Below are positions 1 to 11,022 of a stretch of 64,000 bases of DNA, piece by piece; within the stretch, counting starts at the first letter, position 1, and every line of letters begins with the position of its first letter. Below the pieces are notes generated by a model. It searched no databases and had not been told where the DNA came from. It saw only the letters and a program-made list of their open reading frames with translations. Source of the DNA: Mrakia gelida (Eukaryota > Basidiomycota > Tremellomycetes > Cystofilobasidiales > Mrakiaceae); NCBI GenBank assembly GCA_024345305.1, contig BRON01000004.1, positions 1,798,001-1,862,000 on the forward strand, given 5' to 3'. The position numbers were made by a program, and so were the translations under genes.

Positions 1-3000
1 GCGAACTCTCTGCCAGACTCACGACCGCCTCCACTGCCTTCCAACCTCCACCGGTCTACGACGCGACGACGGGACAGCTGGTCGAGGACAACAAGCCCGA
101 GGAGATAGACGACGATCCTTTCAGCATGCAGGACCTCGATATGTTCCGTGAGTCAATACTTCTTCTTCTTGGACGCGCATACACTCGGCCGTTTGAACGA
201 AGACTGACCTCTCGACCTGTTCTTGTTCCTTCTTCGCAGAGAAAGCACCGAAAATCCCTTCCGATCTCAATCTCTCGCCACCCTCGAGCAGCACTGGAAT
301 GGACGTCTTCGACTACAGGCCTTATCTCGTTTCGAGTTCACCGGAAGGACAGGACCTCGACGAGATGGACAACAGCAGCGATTCGGTATGGTCGGACATG
401 GGTGAGCTCGACTCCTCTTCTTTCTCCCTCTTTCGCCGACTCTGACTCTTTTCTATATTCTACAGAGGAGACCCAGATCGTCCGAATGAAGACCCTTCAA
501 GCCGCCCGAGGAGACGACAAGCTAGCACCGTGAGTTCAGTTTCGCTCGATCCTGTCGCCTCGCGTCGAGTCTTCGAATCTCGACTGATATCCCTTCCTTT
601 CTCTGCCTCCAGACCCTCGAGCCTCCGAGAAGCAGTCTCCAAGGTCCTCGGTCAAGACTCTCAGAACGATTCTTCAGCTCCCAACCCTCTCGAACAGCTT
701 CTCATCCACAACATCGAGGATCCGTCGCCGAGAACCACTCCAACTCGAAACACCTCCCCTTCCCTCGTCGCCGAGCCTTCCCTCCACTCTGAGAACCTTG
801 CTGTCGGAGATCACGTCCTCGAGGCGCTGTCGCTTCTGCCTGGTGGGAAAGAGGAGATCGGAAAAGATGCGGAGAGCTGGATCGAACGAGAGGAGTGGGA
901 TCAGAACGATGCTGATCATCTCGAAGGTGAGTCTCGTTCTTCGCCTTCCCTTCTCTCCTTCTCCCTACTCTGAACTGGCGCGACCCTGTTTCTCCTCTGT
1001 GATAGTCCCCGATCTCCCTGCTGGTCGAAGCTACTTCGTCGACAAGATCGCCTCGAATCCATCGTCGTCGAAGGACATCGTTCTCCCTCGCCAGACGAAA
1101 CCAGCCGAGGTCGAGGAATCGGATTGGAGACTCTCGTCGCTGATCGGGACTCAGTCGCTCTCCATCGAGGTTGGTCTTCTTCTTCGACTGTTTTTCGAAC
1201 TTTCGAACTGACCGGAGCCTGGGCGTTTTGTTCGCAGCTTCCCTGGAGGTAAGAACGACCGAGTCCCTTCCTTCGTCGCGTCTCGCTCGACGCGACTCGT
1301 CCACTAACATCGCGTCTCATAGACCCTTCTTGAACACCTACCCCGAGGACGCCGTCCTACCCATCACCACCCTCCTCGACCCAGAATCAGACGAAGCAGC
1401 TCAGGTCGAACTCCTTCTCAAATCGCACTCGGATCTCGTCAGCCAGCAGCCTCCTTCCGACTCCTCGCTTCAAGACTTCCTCCTCCCCTCGACGACCTCG
1501 ACCGAGTGGACCCTTCGACGAGGAGCGTTCGAGGACGAAGACGACGTCGTCATCTACACGAGGAAGGAGACGATCATCAAGCAGCAGCGACAGAGCAGTG
1601 GGAAGAGGTCATTCGACCAAGTCGTCGCGGACGATGCCGTCGAGGAAGAGCAACAGGTCGCCGCCGGATCGGAGGATCAAGTCGAGGAAGAGCTTGTGGA
1701 GACGACCATCGAAACCGAGATCAGAGTTCCCAGAAGTCCCCCGAGGAAGAAGAGACTCTCCGCCATCGACGAGGAATCGGATCGAGACGACGAGTTGCCC
1801 ATGGAGGGATTGTCGTTCCTTCTCTCTTCCTCGACTCCCAGCTCTCCCACCACCTCGCCAGCTCGTCCTTCGGTCGCGAAGTCCAGCCCTCGACTTCAGC
1901 ATCTCCCCGCGATGATCGAGGAACAAGAGGATGTTCCCATGGTCGACGAGCCTGCCTCTCCACCTCCTCTCGAACCCGAACCCGAACTCGAATCCGAACC
2001 TCAGCCTGAACCTCTCGAACCTCAACCTGCCCTCGACCCTCAACCTCTCAAACTACCTCCCGCCAAACCTCAACACGAACCCGAACCCGCTCGAGAGGAA
2101 CCCGACGAGCTCTTCGGAGACGAGCCTCAACTTCCCAAAGCTGGGGCATCGAACGGATCCGCTCTCGCTCACTTCCTTTCCAGTCGAGGGAAGACCTTCG
2201 AGACGCGACAAGCACCTCCTTCCCTCCTTTCTCAACCTCGAATCGAGACAAACGATCCCAAGGAACCTGCTGCACCTGCCGTCGTCGAGGACAAGGCTGC
2301 CTTGCCTGCGAACCTCACCGAGTTCGAGTTGGCTTGGGTCGCGGGAGGAGTCGAACCTGGAGCTCATGGGAAGAAGTCGCCTCCCGTCCTTCACGTCGTT
2401 TCAGGTCAGAGGTTGCTTCAGAATCGATCTGGTGAGTTTTTCTGTCCTCTCTTCTTCGCTCGACCTATCGTTCTTCGTCTGAAGCTGACTCGCTTCGTTC
2501 GTCGCGTCCAGCTTCAAAATCCCTTCGAGACTCTCTCGTCCTCGCCCATCATCGAACGCACGACCTTCTCTCCTCCTTCGCCTCTCCTTCCAGCACCTTC
2601 GGGATCGACGTCCTCATCGGAGCTCTCGCCGGAATCATCATCACTCCTCTTCGAACCGTAGGAGCGAACGTCAAGGACCTCCTCGATTTCCTTCCCACCC
2701 TCAAGCTCAAACTCGACCGACTCTTCGTCGTTCTCGTCATCCCGAATCGAGACGACATCGATCCTTGGACGGCACCTGTGAAGACGGCTGTTGGAAAACT
2801 TCGAAGAGGAATTGCGATGCTTGATTTTGGAGGAGGAGAAGGAGAGGCAGAGGGAGGAGAAGGGTTGGTCGTGAAGGTCGGATGGGCTGGAGAGAAGGAG
2901 TTGGGGAGGTTGATCAGAGGGTTGGTGCTCGGAGAGGTCGATGCTGGATCGGGAAGAGGAGGAGAGGAGAGCTGGACGGGAAGTTGGTTGGGTGCGAAGG

Positions 3001-3762
3001 AAGAGGAGGAGAGTGATGAGTGGGAAGAGGTGAGTGTCTCGAATCGTTCGTTTCTTCGAGTTCGCGTCGACTGAGCGTCTCGAGCTGACCACATTCCCGT
3101 CTCATCTTCGCCTCGACTCAGGATGAAGCCAATTTCGCCGAGATCGACACCCTCAACCCCTACTCAGCAGCAGCCATCCTCGCCCTCGTTTCGCCTGACG
3201 AGTTCATCGCTCTCTCCGACGAAACGCGAGTCGAGATGTTCAGCAGTCTTCTTGGAGAGGCTCGAATGGTCAGTCCCTCCACTTTATGCCTCTAGTTCCC
3301 TTTTCAAAACTTTAAAGCTGACCACCCTCGTTCGTTCTCGTCCCCGAAACCCAGATCCGACTCAACACCCTCCTCTCCTCCCGACGCGCCGAACTCCAAG
3401 CCCTCGAACTCCACTCCTCCCCCTCGCCTCTCCCACCTTCCTCGCCTCCAACCGGCTACAGTCCTCTCAACCTTCTCGGCTGCGGGAACACGAACGGAAA
3501 CGCTCGACTGTCAAGCGACGATGGAAGACTCGTTGCCTACTCGGATCCAGTCGACGTCGAGATGTCGAACAACGACGAGGTGCAGAACAGTCGATACCGA
3601 CGACATCAGTCGCTGTCGGCCATCGACGAGCTTGAGGAGGAGGAGATTGAGGAGGGTGGGTTTGGAGGGGGGAGTAGGAGCTATCCGATCCAGCAGCAGC
3701 AGTACGGGTGGAGTCGAGGAGGAGGAGGAGGAGAGCAGATGATCAGGGATGTTTACGATTGA
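1..3762 (+). CDS. Putative ZIP2/SHOC1-like XPF-related meiotic protein, 5' end missing
   Basis: The gene runs in from the left edge and ends at TGA 3760-3762. Ten exons fit: ..-147, 240-401, 466-529, 613-926, 1006-1169, 1238-1248, 1323-2431, 2512-3029, 3122-3268 and 3355-3762. The 11-nt exon at 1238-1248 keeps frame and yields LPWRPFLNTYPED across its two junctions. The middle of the protein is acidic with a Pro-Glu repeat (about 1965-2095). The C-terminal third looks like a degenerate XPF nuclease-like domain: a hydrophobic stretch FGIDVLIGALAGIIITPLRT, then RLFVVLVIPNRD, then a helix-hairpin-helix-like LNPYSAAAILALVSPDEF. This order resembles the ZIP2/SHOC1 family, which acts with SPO16 on meiotic crossover intermediates. 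That assignment is inference from pattern only. No ERKxxxD nuclease motif was seen, as expected for the inactive family. The very C-terminus is acidic and Gln/Gly-rich. An alternative is an unrelated lineage-specific nuclear protein. Confidence 0.5.
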
Positions 3763-4247
3763 GGCGGATCTTTGGCGTTGATTTCTGTAGCTTGATGTCT
3801 TGTCGTTCTCTGCACGTTTTTTATGATGATGACTCACGACTTGATCTCTCGCGGTCCGAGTGACGAGCTGAACGACGCGATTGCTCGTCGAACTTCGACT
3901 CGCCTCGGTTCGTTGTTTTCGTCCCACGAAAGCTGGACAGGAGCGAAGGCGAAAGACATAGAGGGTCGAGGGCTTGAATCGAAAAGATCAGTAAGAAGGG
4001 AGAGGGTTCGTTCAGGATCGTGAAGAGAGAAGCAAACAAAACGAGACGAGAGGGAGGGACGCGACGAGTGGAGGGAGATCGAAGAATGAAACGAGGCGAG
4101 CGAGGAAGGGACTAAGAGAGAGGAAGCGAAAGGGAGGAGAGAAAGAAGAGATACCCTACGGAAAAACTAGACGAGCGGAAGATACGACGAACCGAAGACG
4201 ACAAAACGAAACGAACCCTCAACCTCAAACCCAACCCGACCCACTCC
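3763..4247. other. Convergent 3' intergenic region
   Basis: This stretch lies between the stop codons of two convergent genes. It contains purine-rich low-complexity sequence, probably both 3' UTRs. No coding potential was recognised. Confidence 0.5.
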
Positions 4248-7200
4248 TACTTCCCATGATCTGCCTCCCACCCCCTCACCCCCTTCGGATGCGCGATCTT
4301 CCCGAACTTCTCCTTGTGAGCCGCCTTGATATGATCGGTCTTCGCCTTCAGAATCGCTCCTTCGGGACCGGAGGGGAGAGGAACGGCGTTGATGATCTCG
4401 GGGATGGATCGACGAGGTTGGTGCATCGGGAGCTCAGACTCTTCTCGTCGACTGATCGATCCAGCAAGAGGCGCAAAAAGACCACAAAAAGAAGAAGAAG
4501 GAGGAGAGAAGAGGCGGGGATCAGTCTCGGAAAGAAGGAAGAGGAGTGGGAAGGAGAACGAACCAGTAGTCGCAGAAAGGAGCTGGGCTTCCTTCCTTCT
4601 TGACGAAGATTTTGTTCATCCAGTGGGTCCAGTACTTGTGACTGAGGACAAAACCAGACAGAGGAGAGCGAAAGGACGAAAGAGCGAAGACCGTCAGCGA
4701 CTTCCTTGCGGACGAGGAAGAAAAAAATAGAGGCGAAGACGCGTCGAGTTGCGAGAGAGAGAGAGGGACTCACTACTTCTGCTTCTCCTCCCTCGGTGGA
4801 GGTCCGTCGAGGAAGCCTTCGTCCGAGTTGAATTTCGACTTCTTTGACGAGCCCGACTGGGAGCTGGAGACGGAGTTGATGGACGCGACGGACGAAGCTC
4901 TCGAGAGCGATGGCTGACCTCCTTCGACGTTCGTCTTCTTCCTTGGGTGATCGGTGGACGGCGAAGCTGATCCTCCAGTCGACTCCCTTGCTCTCTTTAG
5001 CGACGGCGAAGATGCTGCTGCTGATCCCCTCTCGGAGTGTTCCAGTCTCGCGAGCAAGCCGGACGGCTTGGACGACGAGAGCGAGGTGGAGCTGGACTTC
5101 GAACTTCCTCCGACGCCCGCGTTCTTGCTTACGTCTGGTGAGATCTTGACCCACGGCGAGACTGGCTTGGGTCGTGGATTCGAGGTTGTGGTGGAGGTGG
5201 CGGGTGATGCGGTGGAGGGGGGTTTCGCGAAGCCGGAGGTCGGCTTCGAGGATGAGGAGGAGGAGGAGGGTTTGCTCGACGCCGACGCCGACGCGGTGGG
5301 TTGAGGTGGAGTTGATTTGGCCACGGGTGGTTTCGGAGCATGGAGACCCTTGTTGATACGAGGATCGAGAGAGCTGGATCCGTTCTTCGCCGTGAGGGGA
5401 GTCGAGGGGCTGGAGGTGGCGGTACTCTTCTTCGCGACGGCAGGAGAAGCAGCGGTGGAGTTGGGTTTGACGAACAATCCTCCTCCCGTTTTCGGCGAGC
5501 CGTCGCTGAACTTTTCTGTATGGGAAGAAGCTGATCCTCCGAGTCCTGACCCTGATCCTGGCGAGGACGACGACGACCCGCTTCCTGTGGAACTGGGAGG
5601 CAGAACCGACGACTGTCCTAGCGACGAGGGACCTCCTGAAGTTCGTCGGGGACCTCCAGCTGGAGGCGACGGCCTGGAGGTGATATGGGATGGGAGAGCC
5701 GATGCGACGACGGGAGCGGGTCCTGCTGCTGCCAGCTTCGCGATCGAAGCGATGGGTCGATTCGAGGCGGGAGTGGTTGGTCGTCCTGGTGCTGGTCGAG
5801 CTGGAGGATCCTGAGCTGGGCTGGGTCTCTTTGCGGGGACTTGGGCGGCAGGACGAGCGGAGAAGACGAGCTGAGGAACGGAGGAGTTGGTCGACGCCGT
5901 CGAGGGATCGGAACTCGAGCTGCCGCTCGCCTGGAGAGGAGGGGTGGGAGGAGGAGCGGGAGGAGGAGTGGATGTGGGAGCGGGAGGTCGAGCTGCTCCA
6001 GTGGGAGATGGAGTGGCTGGTGGGCGAGGGTTGGTGTTGGAAGGAGGAGGAGGAGGAGGAGCTGCTGAGGGAGATGGACCTGCAGCGGCGACGCGAGTCG
6101 AAGGAGTTGGAGAACCTGAAGCGGAACCCTGAAGAAAGAGACGAGCCCAAAGTAGAAGGAACATCGGCTCGTCAGTAATTCCGAGTGAAAACGAACGGAT
6201 GAGAGACCGAAGACGAGACGACAACGAGAACTCACGTCTTGAATCTCGTCCTTCACCAATCTCGCCAGCTCGGCAGCCCGTTCGGCCTCGTTCCGCTCCT
6301 TAACCCGCCTCTTGTAAGCTTCGATCATTTGCTACAATAGCACGCAAAGAGCAAAAAGAATGTGAGCGAGCGAACTTCGGGATGAGATGGGAAAAAGAGG
6401 TGAAGGAAAGGAAGGACGCACATCCGACTCTATGAGCTTCAACCGCTGCGTGCTGGCGACTTTCCTAGCCTGCTGAAGGAGCTTGTTTGTCGCCTCGTGT
6501 TTTGACTGAGAATTCTGGAGAGCCTCCGAGGTAGCGATCTTCTCCTGTGGACGGGCGAGAAGGAAGAACGCGTCGGTCAGTTCGAACGTCGACGGTGAGG
6601 CTCTCGAGGTTGCGCTTTTGAGCAGAGAGGTGGAGAAAACAGTAGAGAACGAGCTTTCTTCAACTCCTCCACCTCGGCAACCAGCTTCTCGTTCTTCTCC
6701 CTAGCATGAGCCGTCTCCTCTTTAGCGTGAGCCTTCTCCTTCTCGAGCGTCGAACGAGCAGCGGCGAGTTCCTTCTTCTCCTCCTCGAGGTTGGTGATCT
6801 TGGTGGCCGATTCCTGGGTAGAGAACCAAAGTAGCGAGAGCAAAGGTCAGCGCCGGAATCGTGCGAGGGAAACACGCGCGAACGCGTCGAGTCAAGTCGA
6901 AACGAAGGACGCGTCGAGAACTCGGAACAAAAACACTCACCTCCCCCTCCCTCTCCAACTCCTCAACCCTCCTCCCCAACTCTACTCCCTTCTTCCTCTC
7001 CTCCTCGTTCCTCTTCTTCCCCTCCTCCACCTCCCTAGTCAACCCCTCCCTCTCCCTCTCCCTCTCCACCCCCTCCTTCCCCTTCCTCAACCCCTCCACC
7101 TCCGCTTCCAACCTCCCACTCTTCTCCCTCTCAACCCTCACCTCCTCCTTCCTCGCTCGCACCTCATCCCCCAACCTTTTCGCCCCAGCCTGCGAACTAG

Positions 7201-9124
7201 CAAACTGTCCTCGTTGACTCGCCACATCCTTCAACGCCTCGTCCCTTTCTTGCTCGACTAGCTTCTTCTGGTTCTCGAGCGCCGCGAGCTGAGCGTTCGA
7301 CTCGGCTTCCTTCTTGACACCAGCCTGGAGGACCGATTCGAAAGTTTGCTTGTCGTGCTGCTTCTCCTGAGTGACGCGAAGGATCTGCGAGGCGTAGTTC
7401 CGTTGGAGGGTGGTGAACTGGACGGCGAGTGTTTCGAGGTGGGCTTTGTGGGATGTTTCGGCGTTGGTGAGGGTGGATTGGAGGAGTTTGAGGTTGGAGG
7501 AGAAGGTTTCGTTGGTTTGGTGGAGGTGGGTGATAGAGGCGGCTTGTTTGGAGACGGTGTTTTGTTCGTGGAGGAGGAGTTGGTGGAGGTGTTTCCGTTC
7601 GGAGAGAGCGCCTGGAGGAGGTGGAGATGCGTTGGTCGGTAAGGAGCAGCGTAGGCGAGTAGGCGATGGGTGGGCGTGGGTGTGAAGGAAAAGAGGGAAG
7701 AGGGAGAAGGGACGAAAGGAGAAGAAAGGAAGAGAAGCAAGGCAGACGATCAACGACGCGCCTCCGTTCGTTCTTCTCCTTCCCGCACGCGCTACACAGC
7801 GCATCCACTTGAACACGTACCTGACATTCTTGAGAAGACTGTATCGTAGCTGCTGCGGATTTCGTTGAGGAGAGCTCTGGTGAGGAGTGAAGCGGGAGAC
7901 GCGACAAGGTCAGCTGGAGTCTCTCGACGAGACGGGACGGAACGACGAAGCGAGGCGAGGGGAAGAAGAGAAAAACTCACTCGTCTGGATCGATGACTTG
8001 CTGCTGTTGAGGCTGATGATGCTGTTGATGATGAGACTGTGCACGACACGACGCGTAGGAGGATCTGCTCAGTCTACGAACTCTCGAAACGAGAAAGTCG
8101 CCGAAACAAAAGTCAAGACTCACGGCAGCTCCGTTCGCACCCTGACCTCCCTGCTGCTGATGTTGTTGTTGCTGATTTGGATGCTGGTACTGTTGCAGAT
8201 GTTGTTGCTGCAGCTGCTGATGTTGATGCTGCTGTTGAAGTCGTGCTGCTTGCTCGGGAGTCAACTGAGCTCGTCCCGTCCCTGCTGCTGCTGGTGCTCC
8301 TCCTCCGACGGTAGCGATGGTTCTGGACGACGATCCTGGTGCTGAGCCACCGCTTCCACTCCCATCGGAGGTCGGTCGTGCTTGAATCTGAGGGTTGAGG
8401 TTCCTGGTGTTGTTGAGTGGGGAGTTGGTTCGAGGTTGGTTTGGATTCGAGAAGGAGGAGGTTGGGACTGTTGGAGAGATGGATTTGGTGGCGGCGAAGG
8501 GGGCGAAGCCGGTTCTACAGACATCAAAACAAAGCAGAAGAGAAAAGACAAGGAAGGCAAACGCGTTGGTTGGGTAGATGGTCGAACGGACGAGCGAGCT
8601 TCGAGGTCGGAGTTCGTCCCTCCCTCCCTCCCTTCCTCGAGCTCGAACGAGAAATAGAGGTGACGAAGAACTCACAGCTGTTGACCGACTGGTTGCTGCG
8701 TTACCATCCTTCCTCCTGTCCCAGCTCCTGCTCCTCCTGCTCCACTATTCGACGGCCCAGCTTGAGCGTTCGTCGAGGTCGAAGCTCCTCCTCCTCCTCC
8801 TCCAGGTCGAGGGACCAACCTTCCTCCCATCCCTCCTACCCCTTCGTTGATCTGAACGATGGTCGTCGTTGATCCCGTAGACGAAGGTCTCGCCGGAACT
8901 CCTGATGCTGCTGAAGCTGTCGACGAGGAAGGGAGGATGGGAGACGAGTTGGCGTGGTGGGAGGTTGAAGTCGAAGCTGACGCTGATGCTTCTGCTGCCA
9001 CCGCCTCGACTGCTGCTAGAGCTTTGGAACTGAAAGGAGGTTTGGAAGCTACCACTCCTACTGGAGCTGGCACGGCGGAAGGAGGGGGTGGAGGAGGGGC
9101 AGGTTTGGGAGCGATGGGTTGCAT
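4248..9124 (-). CDS. Large unknown protein: polyQ, coiled coil, Pro/Ser-rich region, conserved-looking tail
   Basis: Not recognised. ATG at 9124 (MQPIAPKPAPPPPPP) and stop at 4248-4250. About eleven exons fit: 9124-8676, 8514-8124, 8036-7981, 7876-7821, 7612-6941, 6813-about 6651, 6544-6422, 6331-6236, 6128-4774, 4641-4564 and 4451-4248. In order: an Ala/Ser/Gly-rich N-terminus; a Gln/His-rich tract (about 8260-8155); a long coiled coil starting ALSERKHLHQLLLHEQNTVS and running through highly charged E/K/R heptads to about 6240; a Pro/Ser/Thr-rich low-complexity exon with basic patches; then an aromatic, folded-looking tail with HKYWTHWMNKIFVKKEGSPA and, in the last exon, RRSIPEIINAVPLPSGPEGA. 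The donor near 6651 has no clear GT in the expected phase, so that junction is uncertain. The architecture suggests a nuclear or cytoskeletal scaffold, but no function is claimed. Confidence 0.7.
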
Positions 9125-9463
9125 GGAGGAGGGAAGGGAGGGAGGTGGCGAAGGGAGAAGGAGGGAGGAGATTGGACGATGGAGACCGAGGGATCGACTC
9201 CGAGGGTTAGAGGAAAGCTTCTCCTAGCCTGAGTGAGACTGGGGAAGAGTCTACGAGAGACGAGAAACGTAGGGGAGGGGGATGGCGAAGACGGGAAGCT
9301 GGTCGTTGAAGAAGAGGGAGGGAGGGAGGAGAGTCGAGCTGATGCTGATTTCGAAGCTAGCCGGTCCGCCTCCTCGTCCTAAGCAGCTCATCTTTTCTAG
9401 AGAAGATTTTTGACCAACATAGTACATAACAGGGTTACACGTAACGAAGAGATGTAAAGTCGT
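9125..9463. other. Intergenic region between two minus-strand genes
   Basis: Contains the promoter/5' UTR of the coiled-coil gene and the 3' end of RRP45. It is purine-rich, and no further gene was recognised. Confidence 0.5.
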
Positions 9464-10841
9464 CTAGAAAGCTCCCTCCAACCCCCTAGCCTTGACCTCC
9501 TTCTTCACCCTCTCCTCCAACCACCCTCCCCAGCCCGCACATCTCTCTCCTCCAACCCTCAGCACCTCCATCAGCTCCGACGGCTCCAAAGCGACTCCTC
9601 CCGTTTTGGAAAGCATGTTGAGTTCGGTCGAGGCTGCTGAGGTCGCTGAAGTGGCGGAGAGAGAGAGCGTGAGGAGGGACGGGGAGAGGAGGAGTTCCGA
9701 GAGGGAGGGGTCGAGGATTGGTGGGAGGCTGGGACGCGAGAGCGAGGTAGATGATGGGAGAAGAGGAAGGTAGGTCAGTGAATGAGAAATGGGTAGAGAG
9801 AGGGAGCGGAACGAAGCTCACCCTTCAAAGTACGCGAAGGTGATGCAGAGAGGGACGTGATGGAGAGCGAGAGGGACTGGAGGTCTTTGGGAGGGTGGGT
9901 ACTGCAGGAATAACGAGTGATGGAGATGATCAGCAACCAGCGGTCTGACTTTCGCGTTCGGCGCGCGAGAAACGAACTCCAAGTAGCGAGGAAGGAAGCA
10001 GGACTCACAACAACGACCTCCCCACCCTCCACCTCCCACTCCCACCTCCTGTAACTCCTCAACCCAGCCATCGCGCCCATCATCGCACAGTCCAACAGGT
10101 TCCCACAATCCGACAGAGGGTGAATCGTTATGCGAAGGTGAAGAACCTGGCAACCCAAACACGAAAGGTCAGCACGAACATCGAAGGGATGGGCTCGCGA
10201 GCTCGCGAGATTTTGAGAGTGAGCTCGTCGATGCGAACTGACCTTCTCTCCAGCAACGATACACAGCGACTCCCTATCCACGGCCTCAGATTTACGAATA
10301 GCCTTCTCGAGAAGGAGGGTGAGGCGGGTTTCCTCTTCGGACGACCTGAGGACAGAGCAAGGAGGGTGAGCTCGAGAGAAGGAGGGAGGAGCGAAGGAAT
10401 GAAGGGTTGAGCTCACCTTCCCGTCTCGTAGGAGGTTGAAGCCATAGGGGAGAGCTCAAAGTTCAACGAGATCAGGCCTTCGTAAGGTCGGTCCTGGCGG
10501 GGTTTCACGATCGTGCTTGAGACTCGTACGAAGACGCTGGAGACGAGCGAGGATCGTAAGGAAGGGAGGGAAAGAGGTCAGCTCGACTCGTTCAGCTCTT
10601 CTTCGACTCGATCTTGCTCCCTCTTCAAGAGCTCCAGCACTTCCACGACTCCACAGGAGGACGCCTGAACTCACCAAGTCTCTCCTAAACGACATTCTAG
10701 CCCTCCTTCCTCTCCTCCTACCCATTCGAGCGACCAAGGACGAGCTTCGGTGAGCTTGCGACCGTCCGTTCGGATCCCAGCCTTGATGGCAGCTAGCGTG
10801 AACTCGCGTTGAACGTGGGAGGGTTCAGGGTCTTTGGGCAT
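9464..10841 (-). CDS. RRP45: Exosome complex RNase PH-like subunit RRP45 (EXOSC9)
   Basis: RRP45 is one of six RNase PH-fold proteins in the ring of the eukaryotic exosome, which degrades and trims RNA 3'-5' in nucleus and cytoplasm; the ring itself is catalytically inert in fungi. ATG at 10841 (MPKDPEPSHVQREFTLAAIK), stop at 9464-9466. Six exons: 10841-10675, 10536-10417, 10345-10243, about 10147-10010, 9901-9822, 9728-9464, giving about 290 residues, near the family's usual length. Diagnostic segments in order: GIRTDGRK; RPYEGLISLNFELSPMAS; LLEKAIRKSEAVDRESLCIV; NLLDCAMMGAMAGLRSYRR; PPVPLALHHVPLCITFAYFE; and a C-terminal LEPSELMEVL. The gene is divergent from SNF4 with 181 bp between start codons. 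Splice junctions all keep frame. The identification is firm; only the exact N-terminus could move. Confidence 0.93.
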
Positions 10842-11022
10842 TTAGGCGAGCTGCTGATGAGAGTAAGGATATGAGGGTACTGATGGTTAAGAGCTAGCAG
10901 GAGAAGGAGCGAGGAGGTGAGCTCAACTCGACGAACTTTCGGGGGCAAACGACAGCTCGTCCTCCCTTCCCTTCTCCTTCTCCTTCTCCTTCTTCTTTCC
11001 TCCTCAACGCTTAACGCTCACC
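10842..11022. promoter_or_regulatory. Divergent promoter RRP45 / SNF4
   Basis: Only 181 bp separate the two start codons, so both promoters must share or overlap this stretch. A pyrimidine-rich tract (about 10960-11005) precedes the SNF4 ATG. No TATA box was identified. Confidence 0.55.

Noticed and set aside
1965..2095. Possible tandem repeat element (Pro-Glu codon repeats)
   Set aside because: It is an imperfect coding low-complexity run within a continuous exon, not a separate element.
4348..6150. 600-residue minus-strand open frame
   Set aside because: It overlaps the Pro/Ser-rich exon of the coiled-coil gene in another frame, is Arg/Ser-rich in the way out-of-frame GC-rich sequence is, and has no homologous pattern.
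8155..8260. CAG/CTG microsatellite as a non-coding repeat
   Set aside because: It is in frame and encodes the Gln/His-rich tract of the coiled-coil protein, with mixed CAG/CAA codons.
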